Below, one piece after another: positions 25,576 through 35,398 of a stretch of DNA of 64,000 bases. Below the pieces are notes generated by a model that did no database searches, was not told the origin of the DNA, and was given only the letters and a program-made list of their open reading frames with translations. The stretch's first letter is position 1. Every line of letters starts with the position of its first letter. Source of the stretch: Acetobacterium wieringae (GTDB lineage: Bacteria; Bacillota; Clostridia; Eubacteriales; Eubacteriaceae); contig NZ_LKEU01000010.1 in assembly GCF_001766835.1 (NCBI RefSeq), positions 182,125 to 246,124 of the forward strand, given 5' to 3'. A program made the translations under genes and the position numbers.

Positions 25576-27066
25576 ATGACAAAACAAAACACCACTCCCT
25601 TTTTAACGGCCTACGATCCCCATACCCATGGCGGTCAGTATCTGGAAAACCTGTCGACGGCCAATTGGGCTTCTGAAGCCTTGTTTGCCGCTCTGGAACT
25701 TAATCTTTTTGAAACTATTGATTCCTTCGGGGACAGCGGTGCCGATGTCCAGGTCCTTTCTAGTCGACTGGGTGCCGATGTCACTGCATTATCATCCTTT
25801 CTGCCGCTGCTGGAAAGTCTGGGGCTGCTTTTTGAATATCAGGGCTGTTACAGCAATGCCACCATTACCCGGCGTTATCTGTCGACATCCAGTCCGGATT
25901 ATCTGGGGGATGCCATCAAGCTGCGCCAATTGCAATCTAAAAAATGGCAAGATCTCAACGTTTCGCTGCAAAATAAAAACAATGCCGCTACAAAAAAAAC
26001 GACCCTCCAGATCCAAAATCAAATCGATTACCTCAAAACAAAAGCAATCCACGCATTAACCCGGATGAAGGCACTAGAATGCGTCAAATTTTTTCCGGTA
26101 TTGTCCGGACAAATTCTACTTGGTGGGCCGGGTGCCCAAACAATGGCTGACTGTTTTCTGGCCAGCTTTCCCGAGCTGGAAATCACCCTCCTTGCGGATG
26201 ACCCTCCCTTACCGACAGCTGCTGTTGCTAGTCAAGACGGCTACTCACTGATATTACTCACGGGTCTGTTTATCAACCGTAACCCGCAACTGCTTGACGA
26301 ACAATTATCAGTAAATCTGCCGCTGCTTAAACCCGATGGTATCCTGATGCTTCACGATGCCTTTGATGAGCATGCCACCCTGATGGCCAGATTGTCCGGG
26401 GTTAATCGGATGCTTCATTTCGGCGGTCAAGTCTGTTCCGGCCACACCATTATTGCCCACCTGCAGCAAACCGGCCTCCATGTTTCACCTTTAATCCCAC
26501 TGGAAACCGATACCGCTGTCATCTTTGCCAGCCAATCGCCTGACTTTATCGATGCGCTGTCACTATCGCCCCTACAGCGCTTAAAACATCCGCTCCTTGC
26601 CATTGGCTTTGATGATGTCATGGAAATTGCTCCGGACTCGGTGGTCGTAACGGAGTTTGCCAAAAACAAATGTGCCTTTGGCTGCTCATCGGCCAATCTC
26701 AAACATTGTCAGGCCAATGAAATCCCATTGGCAGAAACGAAACGGCTGTTGTCCAGCTATTCCTGCGCCTTTTTGATTAAAGGCATTCCGGGCACTGGTG
26801 AATTTCAGCGAAAGATGCTCGAAGCAGAACGATTAGCCTTTACCGGTGGCTACCACAAGGCCTTTGCCTTCTGGGCTGGCCCTTGTCACATCTGCCCCAG
26901 CTGCGATCTTACGGCTCCCTGTCTTAATACCAAAAATCGCCGTCCCTCCATGGAGGGCTCTGGCATCGATGTTTTCGAAACCGTCCGCAACAATGGCGAA
27001 ACCCTGAAAACACTGGCTGCCAAAGATGAGTTTGTCAAGTATTACGGTTTGCTGCTGCTTGAGTAA
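25576..27066 (+). CDS. Fusion of an O-methyltransferase-like domain and a DUF2284-like metal-binding domain
   Basis: A 496-residue protein. The N-terminal part (about 20-100; [20 protein letters not shown]) matches the dimerisation domain of plant/bacterial O-methyltransferases; the middle (about 175-320) resembles the SAM-binding fold, but motif I is the altered LLGGPGAQT, and [14 protein letters not shown] follows. The C-terminal part (about 345-490) is DUF2284-like: CAFGCSS, then [15 protein letters not shown] and [15 protein letters not shown], enough Cys for a metal or iron-sulfur centre. It is divergent from the cobalamin-riboswitch operon. It may be a methyltransferase or a corrinoid-related redox protein; no function can be assigned. 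Confidence 0.7.
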
Positions 27067-27076
27067 AGGCCATTTA

Positions 27077-27115
27077 AATCAAAAAAACACGGAATAACCG
27101 TGTTTTTTTGATTTA
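27077..27115. terminator. Bidirectional terminator between the methyltransferase-DUF2284 and nitroreductase genes
   Basis: AAACACGG and CCGTGTTT form the stem with A and T runs on both sides, so it can end both convergent genes. Confidence 0.85.
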
Positions 27116-27116
27116 A

Positions 27117-27716
27117 TTATTCGACGACGATAACCCGCCGTTCAATCGGTTCAAAATTCTTTGCAACGGGCATCTCCGTAGGAACCCCAAAAGGCATCTG
27201 AGCAATCAGTCGCCAATCCGATGGAATCAGAAAGGCATCTTTCACGTCCTTGTCAATAATTGGATTATAGTGTTGCAGGCTGGCGCCCAGACCGGCGGCT
27301 TCCAATTGGGTCCAGATGGCAAACTGCAGCATTCCATTGGCCTGTTCAGCCCAATCCGGAATACTGTCCCGATAGGGCAAAAACTTTTCCATCAGTCCTT
27401 TCGTTACTGAGGTATCATCATAAAACAACAATGTCCCGCATCCTGCCGCAAAACCATTGATTCGATTTTCGGTAGAGCGAAACTCATCAGCCAAAATTCG
27501 TTTTCTGAGTATGTCCATCACAATCCCCCAGAATTCCAGATGCTTTTCTCCAAATAATACTGCAACCCGCTGACTTTGGCAGTTAAATGCCGACGGTATG
27601 TGCTTCGTCGAATGGTCAACAATCTCCAGTATTTCTTCAGCCGTGATGGTACTTTCATTACAAATCCCGTATATTGAGCGTCGTCCTTCGATAGCTTCTT
27701 TAAAATCCAGTGGCAT
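27117..27716 (-). CDS. Nitroreductase-family FMN oxidoreductase
   Basis: A 199-residue flavoprotein of the nitroreductase fold (Frm2/Hbn1-like small group). The start LDFKEAIEGRRSIYGI is the FMN-phosphate-binding part, and LQFAIWTQLEAAGLGASLQHYNP and LIAQMPFGVP are the C-terminal conserved blocks. It reduces nitro compounds, quinones or other small electron acceptors with NAD(P)H. A single-gene unit bounded by terminators on both sides. Physiological substrate unknown. Confidence 0.9.
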   Translation of the reverse strand: MPLDFKEAIEGRRSIYGICNESTITAEEILEIVDHSTKHIPSAFNCQSQRVAVLFGEKHLEFWGIVMDILRKRILADEFRSTENRINGFAAGCGTLLFYDDTSVTKGLMEKFLPYRDSIPDWAEQANGMLQFAIWTQLEAAGLGASLQHYNPIIDKDVKDAFLIPSDWRLIAQMPFGVPTEMPVAKNFEPIERRVIVVE

Positions 27717-27802
27717 AAATACTCCTTCTTGTAAAATATATTAGCCCTTATGATAAGTATTATACTCCTATTTTTGACAATTTCAATTTGTAAATTAAGT
27801 AA

Positions 27803-27843
27803 CCTCAAAAAAACAGGGTCATCATGACCCTGTTTTTTCGAGG
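27803..27843. terminator. Terminator of the ispF-mtnN-alr-tkt operon
   Basis: AAACAGGGTC and GACCCTGTTT stem with a 5-base loop, A run and T run on either side; functions on the minus strand after the transketolase C-half. Confidence 0.88.
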
Positions 27844-27850
27844 TTTACAT

Positions 27851-28789
27851 TTATTTGCGACTCACCACTTTTTTGGCAGCAGCTACGATATCGTTCGACG
27901 TCAAACCATATTTTTCCATCAGCGGTGCCACCTTGCCGGATTGTCCAAACAGGTCTTTTACACCAACCCGTTCCAGCGGTACCGGTGCCTCATCACCCAA
28001 AACTTCCGCAACGGCTCCACCCAAACCACCAATAATGCTGTGTTCTTCGGCGGTAACAATAGCCCCTGTCGTTAAGGCGGCCTGCTTAATGGCATCGACA
28101 TCAATCGGTTTGATTGAGCCCATATTAATCACCTGGGCTGAAATTCCTTCTTCTTTTAGCTGGTCAGCCGCTTCCATTGCCAACACCACCATTAGACCGG
28201 TCGCAATAATAGTCACATCACTGCCACTTTTCATCATACTGGCTTTACCCAACTCAAAGTGATAGCTTTCATCAAAAAGCACCGGCACATCACTACGCCC
28301 TAAACGGATATAAACCGGGCCCTCAATAGTCATGGCCGCCTCCAGCATTTTTTCGGTTTCGATGGCATCTGCCGGTGATAACACCGTCATATTGGGCAAT
28401 ACCCGCATCAGCGCAATGTCTTCAACCGACTGATGGGAACCGCCATCTTCACCAACGGAGATACCCGCATGGGTTAAGGCGATTTTTACATTCAGTTTTG
28501 GATAACAAATACTGTTACGGATAATTTCATAAGCCCGGCCAGCCCCGAAAATAGCAAAGGTACTGGCAAAGGGCACTTTTCCGGCCGTTGCCAGACCAGC
28601 CGCCATACCCATCAGGTTTGCTTCAGCAATCCCCACATTAAAATGCCGTTCCGGATGTGCCTTCTTAAAAATATTGGTCTTGGTTGCTCCGGAAAGATCC
28701 GCATCCAGTACCACCAGATTCGGGTTCTTTTCTCCCAGCTTTACCAGATATTCGCCATATGCCTGTCGTGTTGCTTTTTTTTCTGCCAT
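27851..28789 (-). CDS. tktB: Transketolase, C-terminal subunit
   Basis: Second subunit of a split transketolase, about 312 residues, holding the pyrimidine-binding and C-terminal domains. Conserved pieces are VVLDADLSGATKTN, FASTFAIFGAGRAYE, GISVGEDGGSHQSVED and the catalytic-region TVLSPADAIE. The ATG at 28789 has GGAGG upstream, inside the end of the N-terminal subunit gene; a longer frame to 28855 is a shadow. It transfers two-carbon units in the pentose phosphate pathway together with the subunit encoded upstream. Confidence 0.95.
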   Translation of the reverse strand: MAEKKATRQAYGEYLVKLGEKNPNLVVLDADLSGATKTNIFKKAHPERHFNVGIAEANLMGMAAGLATAGKVPFASTFAIFGAGRAYEIIRNSICYPKLNVKIALTHAGISVGEDGGSHQSVEDIALMRVLPNMTVLSPADAIETEKMLEAAMTIEGPVYIRLGRSDVPVLFDESYHFELGKASMMKSGSDVTIIATGLMVVLAMEAADQLKEEGISAQVINMGSIKPIDVDAIKQAALTTGAIVTAEEHSIIGGLGGAVAEVLGDEAPVPLERVGVKDLFGQSGKVAPLMEKYGLTSNDIVAAAKKVVSRK

Positions 28790-28791
28790 GA

Positions 28792-29601
28792 TTACGCCTC
28801 CAATTCTGCCAATGCTTGTTTCACTTCTTCTGCATTCGGCCCTTTTCCATGCCATCCCGCATTATTTTCCATAAATGAAACGCATTTACCCTTAACTGTT
28901 TTACAAATAATCACAGTTGGTTTATCCTCTGATTTTTTGGCTGCTTCCACAGCCGTTCGCAGTTCATCAAAGCTATGTCCATCTTCCACCGTGATGACAT
29001 TCCATCCAAAGGCTTCAAACTTGGCATCAATAGGGAATGGTGACATCACCTCACAGATGGCACCGTCAATTTGAAGATTATTATTATCCACAAAGGCAAT
29101 CAGATTATTCAGCTGATAGTGGGAAGCCGCCATGGCGGCTTCCCAAACAAGACCTTCTTGCAGTTCACCATCGCCCAGTAGCGCATAAATTTTATGCGAT
29201 TTGTTGTCCATTTTTCCGGCCAATGCCATTCCGGCCGCCACCGAAATTCCCTGTCCCAAAGAACCAGTCGACATATCAACCCCCGGTACCTTGTTCATGT
29301 CCGGATGACCCTGAAGGATGGAGCCCAGTTGTCGCAGATTTTCCAACTCCGCATTGGGAAAAAAGCCTTTTGCGGCCAGGGTTGCATACAACACCGGAGC
29401 CGCGTGTCCTTTTGACAGCACAAAACGATCCCGATCTTCTTTTTGGGGATTATTTTCATCCACATTCATTTGCTCAAAATAGAGCAGGGTTAAAATTTCT
29501 GCTGACGACAATGATCCCCCAGGATGACCTGAAGAAGCCTTGCCAATCATTTTTACAATATCCTTGCGGATTCCCCTAACGGTTTCTTCTAAAAATGCCA
29601 T
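28792..29601 (-). CDS. tktA: Transketolase, N-terminal subunit (thiamine diphosphate-binding)
   Basis: First subunit of split transketolase, 269 residues. The thiamine diphosphate motif GDGELQEGLVWEAAMAA with NNLIAFVDNN, and the phosphate-contact regions ASSGHPGGSLSSAE and FVLSKGHAAPVLYA, are all present. It starts 14 bases after alr and ends 2 bases before the C-terminal subunit start. Split transketolase is common in clostridia and archaea. Confidence 0.95.
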   Translation of the reverse strand: MAFLEETVRGIRKDIVKMIGKASSGHPGGSLSSAEILTLLYFEQMNVDENNPQKEDRDRFVLSKGHAAPVLYATLAAKGFFPNAELENLRQLGSILQGHPDMNKVPGVDMSTGSLGQGISVAAGMALAGKMDNKSHKIYALLGDGELQEGLVWEAAMAASHYQLNNLIAFVDNNNLQIDGAICEVMSPFPIDAKFEAFGWNVITVEDGHSFDELRTAVEAAKKSEDKPTVIICKTVKGKCVSFMENNAGWHGKGPNAEEVKQALAELEA

Positions 29602-29615
29602 TTAATTCTCCTCTT

Positions 29616-30803
29616 TTAATAAATATCACTATTTGTGTTGATTTGCCGATCTAAAATATCTCGTCTAATCGCCTGCGGGACGCCATCCTTAATGAAGACC
29701 CGGGGCACCCGTTTATTGACCATACAGGTGATTTCATAATTGATGGTACCCAAGGCGTCGGCCAATACATCAGCGGAAATATTGTTGCCAAAAAGCTCCA
29801 CTTCGTCATACAGGGAAACGGCTTCCACATCAGTCAAATCAATCATGCATTGATCCATACAGATGCTACCAACCACCGGCACCAGCTGACCGGAAATAAA
29901 GACCTTGGCCAAACCATTGAGCATCCGGGTGTAGCCATCGGCATAACCAATTGGTAAGGTGCCAATAATTCGATCCTCCTCAGCAACAAAACGATTGCCA
30001 TAGCTGACGGTTTCGCCAGGATGGAGGGTTTTGAGATGAACAATGGTTGACTTCAGGGTCATCACCGGTTTTAAGCTGATTTTTGACCGATCCACTTCCG
30101 CCGACGGATAGAGACCGTAGAGAATAATCCCCGGCCGCACCATGTCAAAATGAACGCCGTCCACATCAAATATCCCGGCGCTGTTAGCCATATGCTTAAT
30201 GGGAATAACAATATTTTTTTCTGCCAGTTCCGAGATAACCTGTCGGTAGCGTCGAATCTGCTCCTGCGTGTGGGTTTTATCAGCGGCATCGGCGGTGGAA
30301 AAATGGGTAAACAACCCCTGAAGTTCGATTCCTTCCAATTGATTCATCGCCTCAATTGCTTGTGAAGCTTCTCGCCAGCCAATCCCAATGCGCCCCATAC
30401 CCGTATCAATTTTTACATGAATGGGATGGCGAATGCCAATTTCCTGACAATGCTCCGACAAAGCCTGGGCAAAATCCATCTGATAAACACCGGGAATCAC
30501 ATCCCAGCGAATCAGATCGGGGATGTGCGCTTTTGAGGTATAACCGAGCAGTAAAATCGGCTCGGTTATACCCCCCTGTCGCAGGGCGATGGCTTCATCG
30601 ATGAAAGCGACCGCCAACATATCCACCCCGGCATCACAAAGGGTTCTGGCACATTCCAAACTGCCATGACCATAAGCATCAGCTTTGACCACGCCCAGAA
30701 TTTTAACGTCAGGCCCGACAATCCGGCGAATTTCTTCGTAATTACTGGTCAGAGCATCCAGGTCAATTTCTGCCCAGGTCGGGCGGAGTGCCAACTCTTT
30801 CAT
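29616..30803 (-). CDS. alr: Alanine racemase
   Basis: Pyridoxal-phosphate enzyme making D-alanine for peptidoglycan, 395 residues. The cofactor lysine lies in GVVKADAYGHG near residue 40, the partner region VSYGNRFVAEEDRIIGTLPIGYADGY contains the catalytic tyrosine area near 270, and IHVKIDTGMGRIG is conserved. Its ATG overlaps the mtnN stop by 4 bases. Being in an operon with ispF, mtnN and transketolase it is a housekeeping racemase. Confidence 0.96.
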   Translation of the reverse strand: MKELALRPTWAEIDLDALTSNYEEIRRIVGPDVKILGVVKADAYGHGSLECARTLCDAGVDMLAVAFIDEAIALRQGGITEPILLLGYTSKAHIPDLIRWDVIPGVYQMDFAQALSEHCQEIGIRHPIHVKIDTGMGRIGIGWREASQAIEAMNQLEGIELQGLFTHFSTADAADKTHTQEQIRRYRQVISELAEKNIVIPIKHMANSAGIFDVDGVHFDMVRPGIILYGLYPSAEVDRSKISLKPVMTLKSTIVHLKTLHPGETVSYGNRFVAEEDRIIGTLPIGYADGYTRMLNGLAKVFISGQLVPVVGSICMDQCMIDLTDVEAVSLYDEVELFGNNISADVLADALGTINYEITCMVNKRVPRVFIKDGVPQAIRRDILDRQINTNSDIY

Positions 30804-31495
30804 GCCGTCGGAACTTCCTGAACCATTTTTAGCACCATGGCTACCCCATTTTTGATTGATGCTTCGAGATTTGCCTTGTAATCATCAGTCAGATTGGAAT
30901 CGGCTTTGTCAGACATGGAACGAATGACCAGATAGGGAACCTGATTGAGCATTGCCACCTGTCCTACTGCTGCCCCTTCCATTTCCACACAAAGACCGCC
31001 GAATTCTTCCAGTAATTCTTGTTTGAGCTGGTTGGAGTTCACACCTAAATCGGCAGTCATAATTCGACCCACCCGATGCGTCGCACCAAGATCTTTCGCA
31101 GCTGCCACCGCCAGCTTAATAAGGGTTGAATCGGCCTTGAAAAAGGTAATATCCATGTTTGGTATTTCACCCCGGGGATGACCAAAGGCCCGGGCATCCA
31201 TATCATATTGACAACTGTCTTCAGAAATAACGATGTCACCAATTTCCAGCTCGGGATGCACTGCACCAGCTACCCCTACATGGATAATGGCCGTTACTTT
31301 AAAAATATCAATCAATACCTGAGCACACATGGCGGCATTAACTTTTCCGATTCCACTTTTGACAGCCACCACTTCTTTCTGATGAAGTTTTCCTTTAAAA
31401 AAAGTCATTCCTCCGTGATGAACCTTGATCCCATCTTCCATCGCCGCTTTGATGTCACGAACCTCACTGTCCATGGCTGCAATAATACCGATCAT
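30800..31495 (-). CDS. mtnN: 5'-methylthioadenosine/S-adenosylhomocysteine nucleosidase
   Basis: Removes adenine from methylthioadenosine and S-adenosylhomocysteine in SAM recycling, 231 residues. The start [12 protein letters not shown] contains the catalytic Glu, [12 protein letters not shown] the ribose-binding Met-Glu, and SDKAD the catalytic Asp region. It overlaps ispF and alr by 4 bases each, so translation of the three is coupled. This matters in acetogens with many SAM and corrinoid methyl transfers. Confidence 0.96.
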   Translation of the reverse strand: MIGIIAAMDSEVRDIKAAMEDGIKVHHGGMTFFKGKLHQKEVVAVKSGIGKVNAAMCAQVLIDIFKVTAIIHVGVAGAVHPELEIGDIVISEDSCQYDMDARAFGHPRGEIPNMDITFFKADSTLIKLAVAAAKDLGATHRVGRIMTADLGVNSNQLKQELLEEFGGLCVEMEGAAVGQVAMLNQVPYLVIRSMSDKADSNLTDDYKANLEASIKNGVAMVLKMVQEVPTA

Positions 31496-31980
31496 CTGCT
31501 TTTTTCTCCCTTCAAAAGACTCACCGCTGCATTGGCAGCGATTCCCTGTTCACTTCCAGTAAAACCCAGACCTTCTTCGGTTGTCGCTTTTACACTAACA
31601 CAACCTCTGGATAAATCCAGAGTAATTCTGATATTTTCCACCATCATTTCAATATACGGCGCAAGCTTTGGGGCTTGTGCAATAATCGTTGAATCGATGT
31701 TGTTAATTATATATCCATTTTCTGCCACCAATTGTCCCACTTTTTTAAGTAGCAGCAAACTGTCGCAATCTTTGTAGGCGGCATCAGCATCCGGAAAATG
31801 TTTGCCGATATCGCCCAATGCCAGGGCGCCTAACAAGGCATCCATAATGGCATGCACCAATACGTCCGCATCCGAATGGCCCTTTAGCCCCAAAGAATGA
31901 TCTATTTTTACACCGCCTAAAATGAGTGATCGATTTTTTACTAAACGATGGACATCATAACCAATTCCGATCCGTATCAT
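31492..31980 (-). CDS. ispF: 2-C-methyl-D-erythritol 2,4-cyclodiphosphate synthase
   Basis: Fifth step of the MEP isoprenoid pathway, 162 residues from the ATG at 31980 (GAAGGAG upstream). Zinc ligands are seen in GIGYDVHRL (Asp and His) and [19 protein letters not shown], and the CDP-binding end [21 protein letters not shown] is intact. The longer frame from 32097 adds 39 residues with no family match and should be dropped. First gene of an operon with mtnN, alr and tkt. Confidence 0.96.
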   Translation of the reverse strand: MIRIGIGYDVHRLVKNRSLILGGVKIDHSLGLKGHSDADVLVHAIMDALLGALALGDIGKHFPDADAAYKDCDSLLLLKKVGQLVAENGYIINNIDSTIIAQAPKLAPYIEMMVENIRITLDLSRGCVSVKATTEEGLGFTGSEQGIAANAAVSLLKGEKSR

Positions 31981-32261
31981 TTTACTCCTTCTTGCTCGTT
32001 TCCACATAAATTTAACCACATTTTCAGCCATTTGTACAGATTTTTTTCGTTTCCACAAATTTACATCTGGCGATCCCGAAATGCACCCAGAATCCATCTG
32101 AATAACACTTTTATTTTTGCAAATGATAAAATAATATCTTTTTTCGAAAACTTTTGTCTCAATTCAGAGGTTAAATTGTTTTTCCGGCTGTATGCTTCGA
32201 GGCCGATCCTGTGAATTTCTCTGAACTTGAATTTTCATTAAAAATTATAACATAAAGCAAA
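31981..32261 (-). other. Leader region of the ispF operon
   Basis: An AT-rich stretch between the terminator of the tcdA-like gene and ispF. It must hold the operon promoter, but I see no pair of consensus boxes that I would defend and no structured RNA. Confidence 0.4.
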
Positions 32262-32320
32262 CAAAAAAACGCCACCAAATAAATAACTTAAATGGCTTTT
32301 AAGCTATTTGATCTGGTGAC
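32262..32320 (-). terminator. Terminator after argS-tcdA
   Basis: On the minus strand GTCACCAGATCAAATAG pairs with TATTTATTTGGTGGC (imperfect long stem) and runs into a T tract. Confidence 0.75.
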
Positions 32321-32333
32321 TATTGTCAAAATA

Positions 32334-33041
32334 TTAATCCTCATGTCCGCTGTTAGTTTTTAACAGATCCCGGACCACTTCTCCGGCAATCAAAAGACCG
32401 GCTACCGATGGGACAAAGGCAATGCTGCCGGGCGGGGTTTCTCGGATAATCGGTTCTTCAGTGGAATAAAGCACTTTTAGTGATTTTACCCCCCGTTCCC
32501 GCAGTTCTTTTCGCATCACTTTGGCCAGCGGACAAACCGAAGTTTCATAGATGTCAGTAATATTAAAGCGGCTAGCATCGAGCTTATTTCCCGTTCCCAT
32601 ACAACTGATAATCGGCACCTTGTTTTGCTGACTTTTAATGACCAGATCGATTTTTGCCGTCACCATATCCACCGCATCGATGATATAATCATAGTCCTGA
32701 AGATGAAATTCCTGATAATTCTCAGGGGTATAGCATTTATGCATCGGATGAACAATCGAAAGCGGATTAATGGCAATCAGTCTTCTGGCCATGACATCCA
32801 CTTTTTTCTTACCGATGGTTTTAACATTGGCCATAATCTGACGATTCAGATTACTGGGATCGATGATGTCTTTATCCACAATTGTTAAAAAACCAACCCC
32901 ACTGCGAATTAAAGCTTCGGCCACAAAAGAACCAACACCACCAACCCCGAACAGGATGATTCTTGAATTTTTTAGAATCTCCAAACCGGGTTTTCCAATC
33001 AGTTTTTCGGTTCGGTCAAAGATTCCTGATTCTGTTTTCAT
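32334..33041 (-). CDS. tcdA: tRNA threonylcarbamoyladenosine dehydratase (TcdA/ThiF family)
   Basis: An E1-like adenylating enzyme, 235 residues. The nucleotide-binding GVGGVGSFVAEALIRSG, DKDIIDPSNLNRQ and YIIDAVDMVTAKIDL blocks identify the YgdL/TcdA branch, which cyclises the t6A modification of tRNA. It starts 2 bases after argS ends on the same strand. Some members act in sulfur transfer instead, but this length and absence of partner sulfur-carrier genes favour TcdA. Confidence 0.88.
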   Translation of the reverse strand: MKTESGIFDRTEKLIGKPGLEILKNSRIILFGVGGVGSFVAEALIRSGVGFLTIVDKDIIDPSNLNRQIMANVKTIGKKKVDVMARRLIAINPLSIVHPMHKCYTPENYQEFHLQDYDYIIDAVDMVTAKIDLVIKSQQNKVPIISCMGTGNKLDASRFNITDIYETSVCPLAKVMRKELRERGVKSLKVLYSTEEPIIRETPPGSIAFVPSVAGLLIAGEVVRDLLKTNSGHED

Positions 33042-33043
33042 TT

Positions 33044-34720
33044 TTACATTCTTTCCGGAGCCGATACTCCCAAAATACCCAGAGCATTTTGAATAACCTG
33101 CTTTGTTGCCTCAATCAGCGCAACTCGGGCCTTCATTAAAGCCTTGTCGTCAACCCGAACGTGGCAGGCATTATAAAAACTGTGGAAGGCTGCGGCCAGA
33201 TCAATGGCATAGCGGGTAATTCGGCTGGGATCCAATTTATCTTCAGCAGTCAAAATTTCATCCGGGAAATTAGCAAGGATTTCCATCAGATTCAATTCTT
33301 CTTTTTCAACCAGGCGGCTGTAATCCAGGGGAATCGTCTGATCCAGTTCTTCGGTCATCTGGCGAATAATGCTACAGATTCGGGCATGGGCATACTGCAC
33401 ATAAAACACCGGATTGTCATTGGACTGCTCAATGGCCAAATCCAGATCAAAGTCAAAGTGACTGTCCGGCGAGCGCAGATTGAAGAAAAAGCGGGTGGCA
33501 TCAACGCCCACTTCATCGATGAGATCGGTCAGTGCAATGGCTTTTCCCTGGCGTTTGGACATTCTTGCCACTTCACCGTTTCGAAGCAAGCGTACCAGTT
33601 GCATGATGACCACCTCAAAATTACTGGCATCAATTCCAACTGCCGTTAAAGCGCCTTTAAGGCGAGCTACATGACCGTGGTGATCAGCCCCCCAGACGTT
33701 GATACAGCGATCAAATCCACGGTTGATAAACTTATCCATGTGATAGGCGATATCAGCCATAAAATAGGTGGGTAATCCATTGGCCCGGATTAATACATCA
33801 TCCTTATCGGAACCGAATTCAGTTGCTTTAAACCATAAGGCGCCTTCCTGTTCGTAGGTAAAGCCCCCCTTTCCGAGCAGCTCAATGGTCTTCTCAATGG
33901 CACCGCTGTCATAAAGGCTCTGTTCCGAAAACCAGACATCATAGCGGATTCCATAGGCTTCGAGATCGCTTCTCATCTGGCTGAGGTTTTTGTTCAGCGC
34001 ATAATCAATCAAAATTGGTTTGCGTTCTTCCGGTGTCAGTAAGCGGTGGACATCACCATTGGCTGCAATAAATGCTTTCATATGGTCGGTAATGTCTTCT
34101 CCCTGATATCCATCTTCCGGAAAGGGAATATCCTCGCCCATCAATTGTCGGTAGCGAGCATCGAGAGAATCACCGAATTTGACAATCTGGTTTCCGGCGT
34201 CATTAATATAAAATTCCCGGGTGACGGCGTAGCCGGTCCAATCAGCCACTGCCGCTAAGATATCGCCAATGGCTCCACCCCGGGCATTGCCCATGTGCAT
34301 CGGTCCGGTCGGATTGGCCGAAATAAACTCCAGGTTAAATTTCTTTCCGGCATTTTTCTGACTCCGGCCGTAATCGGCTTTCAAATCTGCCACTTCGGCT
34401 AAAACCGCATACTGCCAATAGGGTTTGAGTTTAAAATTAATAAAGCCCGGTCCGGCTATTTCGATGGATTCAATGTAGGAGTCGGCAATTTGCATATTTG
34501 CCACCAGGGTTTCGGCAATAAAACGGGGCGCTTTTTTCGTCTGTTTGGGCAGCTGCATGGCGATATTGGTCGAATACTCACCATGTTCTTTTTCTCTGGG
34601 AATCTCCAGAAAAAGATCTGGCATGGTTTCAATGGTCAATGCCCCCGATTCAACCGTTTGATTCAGCGCATCGCCAATGATTGTTTTAATCTGTTTGGTG
34701 ATCTTTTCACGTATGTACAT
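33044..34720 (-). CDS. argS: Arginyl-tRNA synthetase
   Basis: Class I synthetase of about 558 residues. The HIGH motif is PTGPMHMGN near residue 130, the KMSKS equivalent is ARMSKRQGKA, and the N-terminal additional domain and the C-terminal anticodon-binding domain (YAHARICSIIRQ onwards) are complete. The ATG at 34720 is chosen because AGAGGAAACAAAGG precedes it and the family begins with YIREKIT; the frame to 34810 is too long. No T-box leader is visible in the short upstream gap. Confidence 0.96.
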   Translation of the reverse strand: MYIREKITKQIKTIIGDALNQTVESGALTIETMPDLFLEIPREKEHGEYSTNIAMQLPKQTKKAPRFIAETLVANMQIADSYIESIEIAGPGFINFKLKPYWQYAVLAEVADLKADYGRSQKNAGKKFNLEFISANPTGPMHMGNARGGAIGDILAAVADWTGYAVTREFYINDAGNQIVKFGDSLDARYRQLMGEDIPFPEDGYQGEDITDHMKAFIAANGDVHRLLTPEERKPILIDYALNKNLSQMRSDLEAYGIRYDVWFSEQSLYDSGAIEKTIELLGKGGFTYEQEGALWFKATEFGSDKDDVLIRANGLPTYFMADIAYHMDKFINRGFDRCINVWGADHHGHVARLKGALTAVGIDASNFEVVIMQLVRLLRNGEVARMSKRQGKAIALTDLIDEVGVDATRFFFNLRSPDSHFDFDLDLAIEQSNDNPVFYVQYAHARICSIIRQMTEELDQTIPLDYSRLVEKEELNLMEILANFPDEILTAEDKLDPSRITRYAIDLAAAFHSFYNACHVRVDDKALMKARVALIEATKQVIQNALGILGVSAPERM

Positions 34721-34796
34721 CCTTTGTTTCCTCTCACTTTTCTTTTTATTATCAGTAACTCGTGACTTTTTAATTCTGCTGGTCAGGTGAAATTTA

Positions 34797-34826
34797 AAGG
34801 AGAAGCGCAACTGGCGCTTCTCCTGT
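34797..34826 (-). terminator. Terminator after the DUF1934 gene
   Basis: GGAGAAGCGC and GCGCTTCTCC form a perfect 10-bp stem, followed on the minus strand by TTTAAATTT. The T run is weak, so some read-through into argS is possible. Confidence 0.65.
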
Positions 34827-34846
34827 GATTGGCATTGCTGCCATTT

Positions 34847-35278
34847 TTATTGGGTGATTTTGATGTTTAGAATATTCTGAGAATTGGTCACCCCTTCAAT
34901 TTCGATGTCATAATCGATGGACACCTTGGTGGGCTCTTTATCCTCATTATAATTGACAAATACATCCTTGGTTAAAATCCCCATGGTCACATCCCCGTAA
35001 GGGGTGGAATACCAGGTCAGGTTTCGCTTTCCCCGCTCAAATTCCATAATGGAATTGGTGGTTCCCAGACGAATGACTGATACTTTTTGCGCATCAACAC
35101 AAACGGTGGTGATTGTTCCTTCCATCCCGGAAACTTCCGATTCTTGATATGTTACACAGGACCTGTTGGCTTCTTTATATAAATCTCCTTCGGTCAGGAA
35201 CTCCAGGGTATCCTTTTCTTCTTCGTTTTTGACGGTTCCCGAAATGGATAACCACACTTTTTTTCTTTCTTCAGTCAT
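34847..35278 (-). CDS. DUF1934 family protein (YwiB-like calycin fold)
   Basis: A 143-residue cytosolic beta-barrel protein of the DUF1934 family. The start KVWLSISGTVKN, the segment TVCVDAQKVSVIRLGTTNSIMEF and the ending VNYNEDKEPTKVSIDYDIE are typical. In Firmicutes this gene commonly lies next to argS, as here. Its function is unknown; the fold suggests binding of a small ligand. Confidence 0.85.
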   Translation of the reverse strand: MTEERKKVWLSISGTVKNEEEKDTLEFLTEGDLYKEANRSCVTYQESEVSGMEGTITTVCVDAQKVSVIRLGTTNSIMEFERGKRNLTWYSTPYGDVTMGILTKDVFVNYNEDKEPTKVSIDYDIEIEGVTNSQNILNIKITQ

Positions 35279-35398
35279 TGGTCTCCTCCTAGAGGTATAA
35301 TTTCTCCCACTATTAAACCATTGTTGGGTTTTTTTATCAAGAAAAATTATCCTTTTAAGTTTTTATTAGGATTACGCATCATAAAGAAATCGGACAAC

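Noticed and set aside
34721..34846. Possible T-box or leader for argS
   Set aside because: Only about 125 bases with one plain hairpin; no T-box sequence or specifier loop seen.
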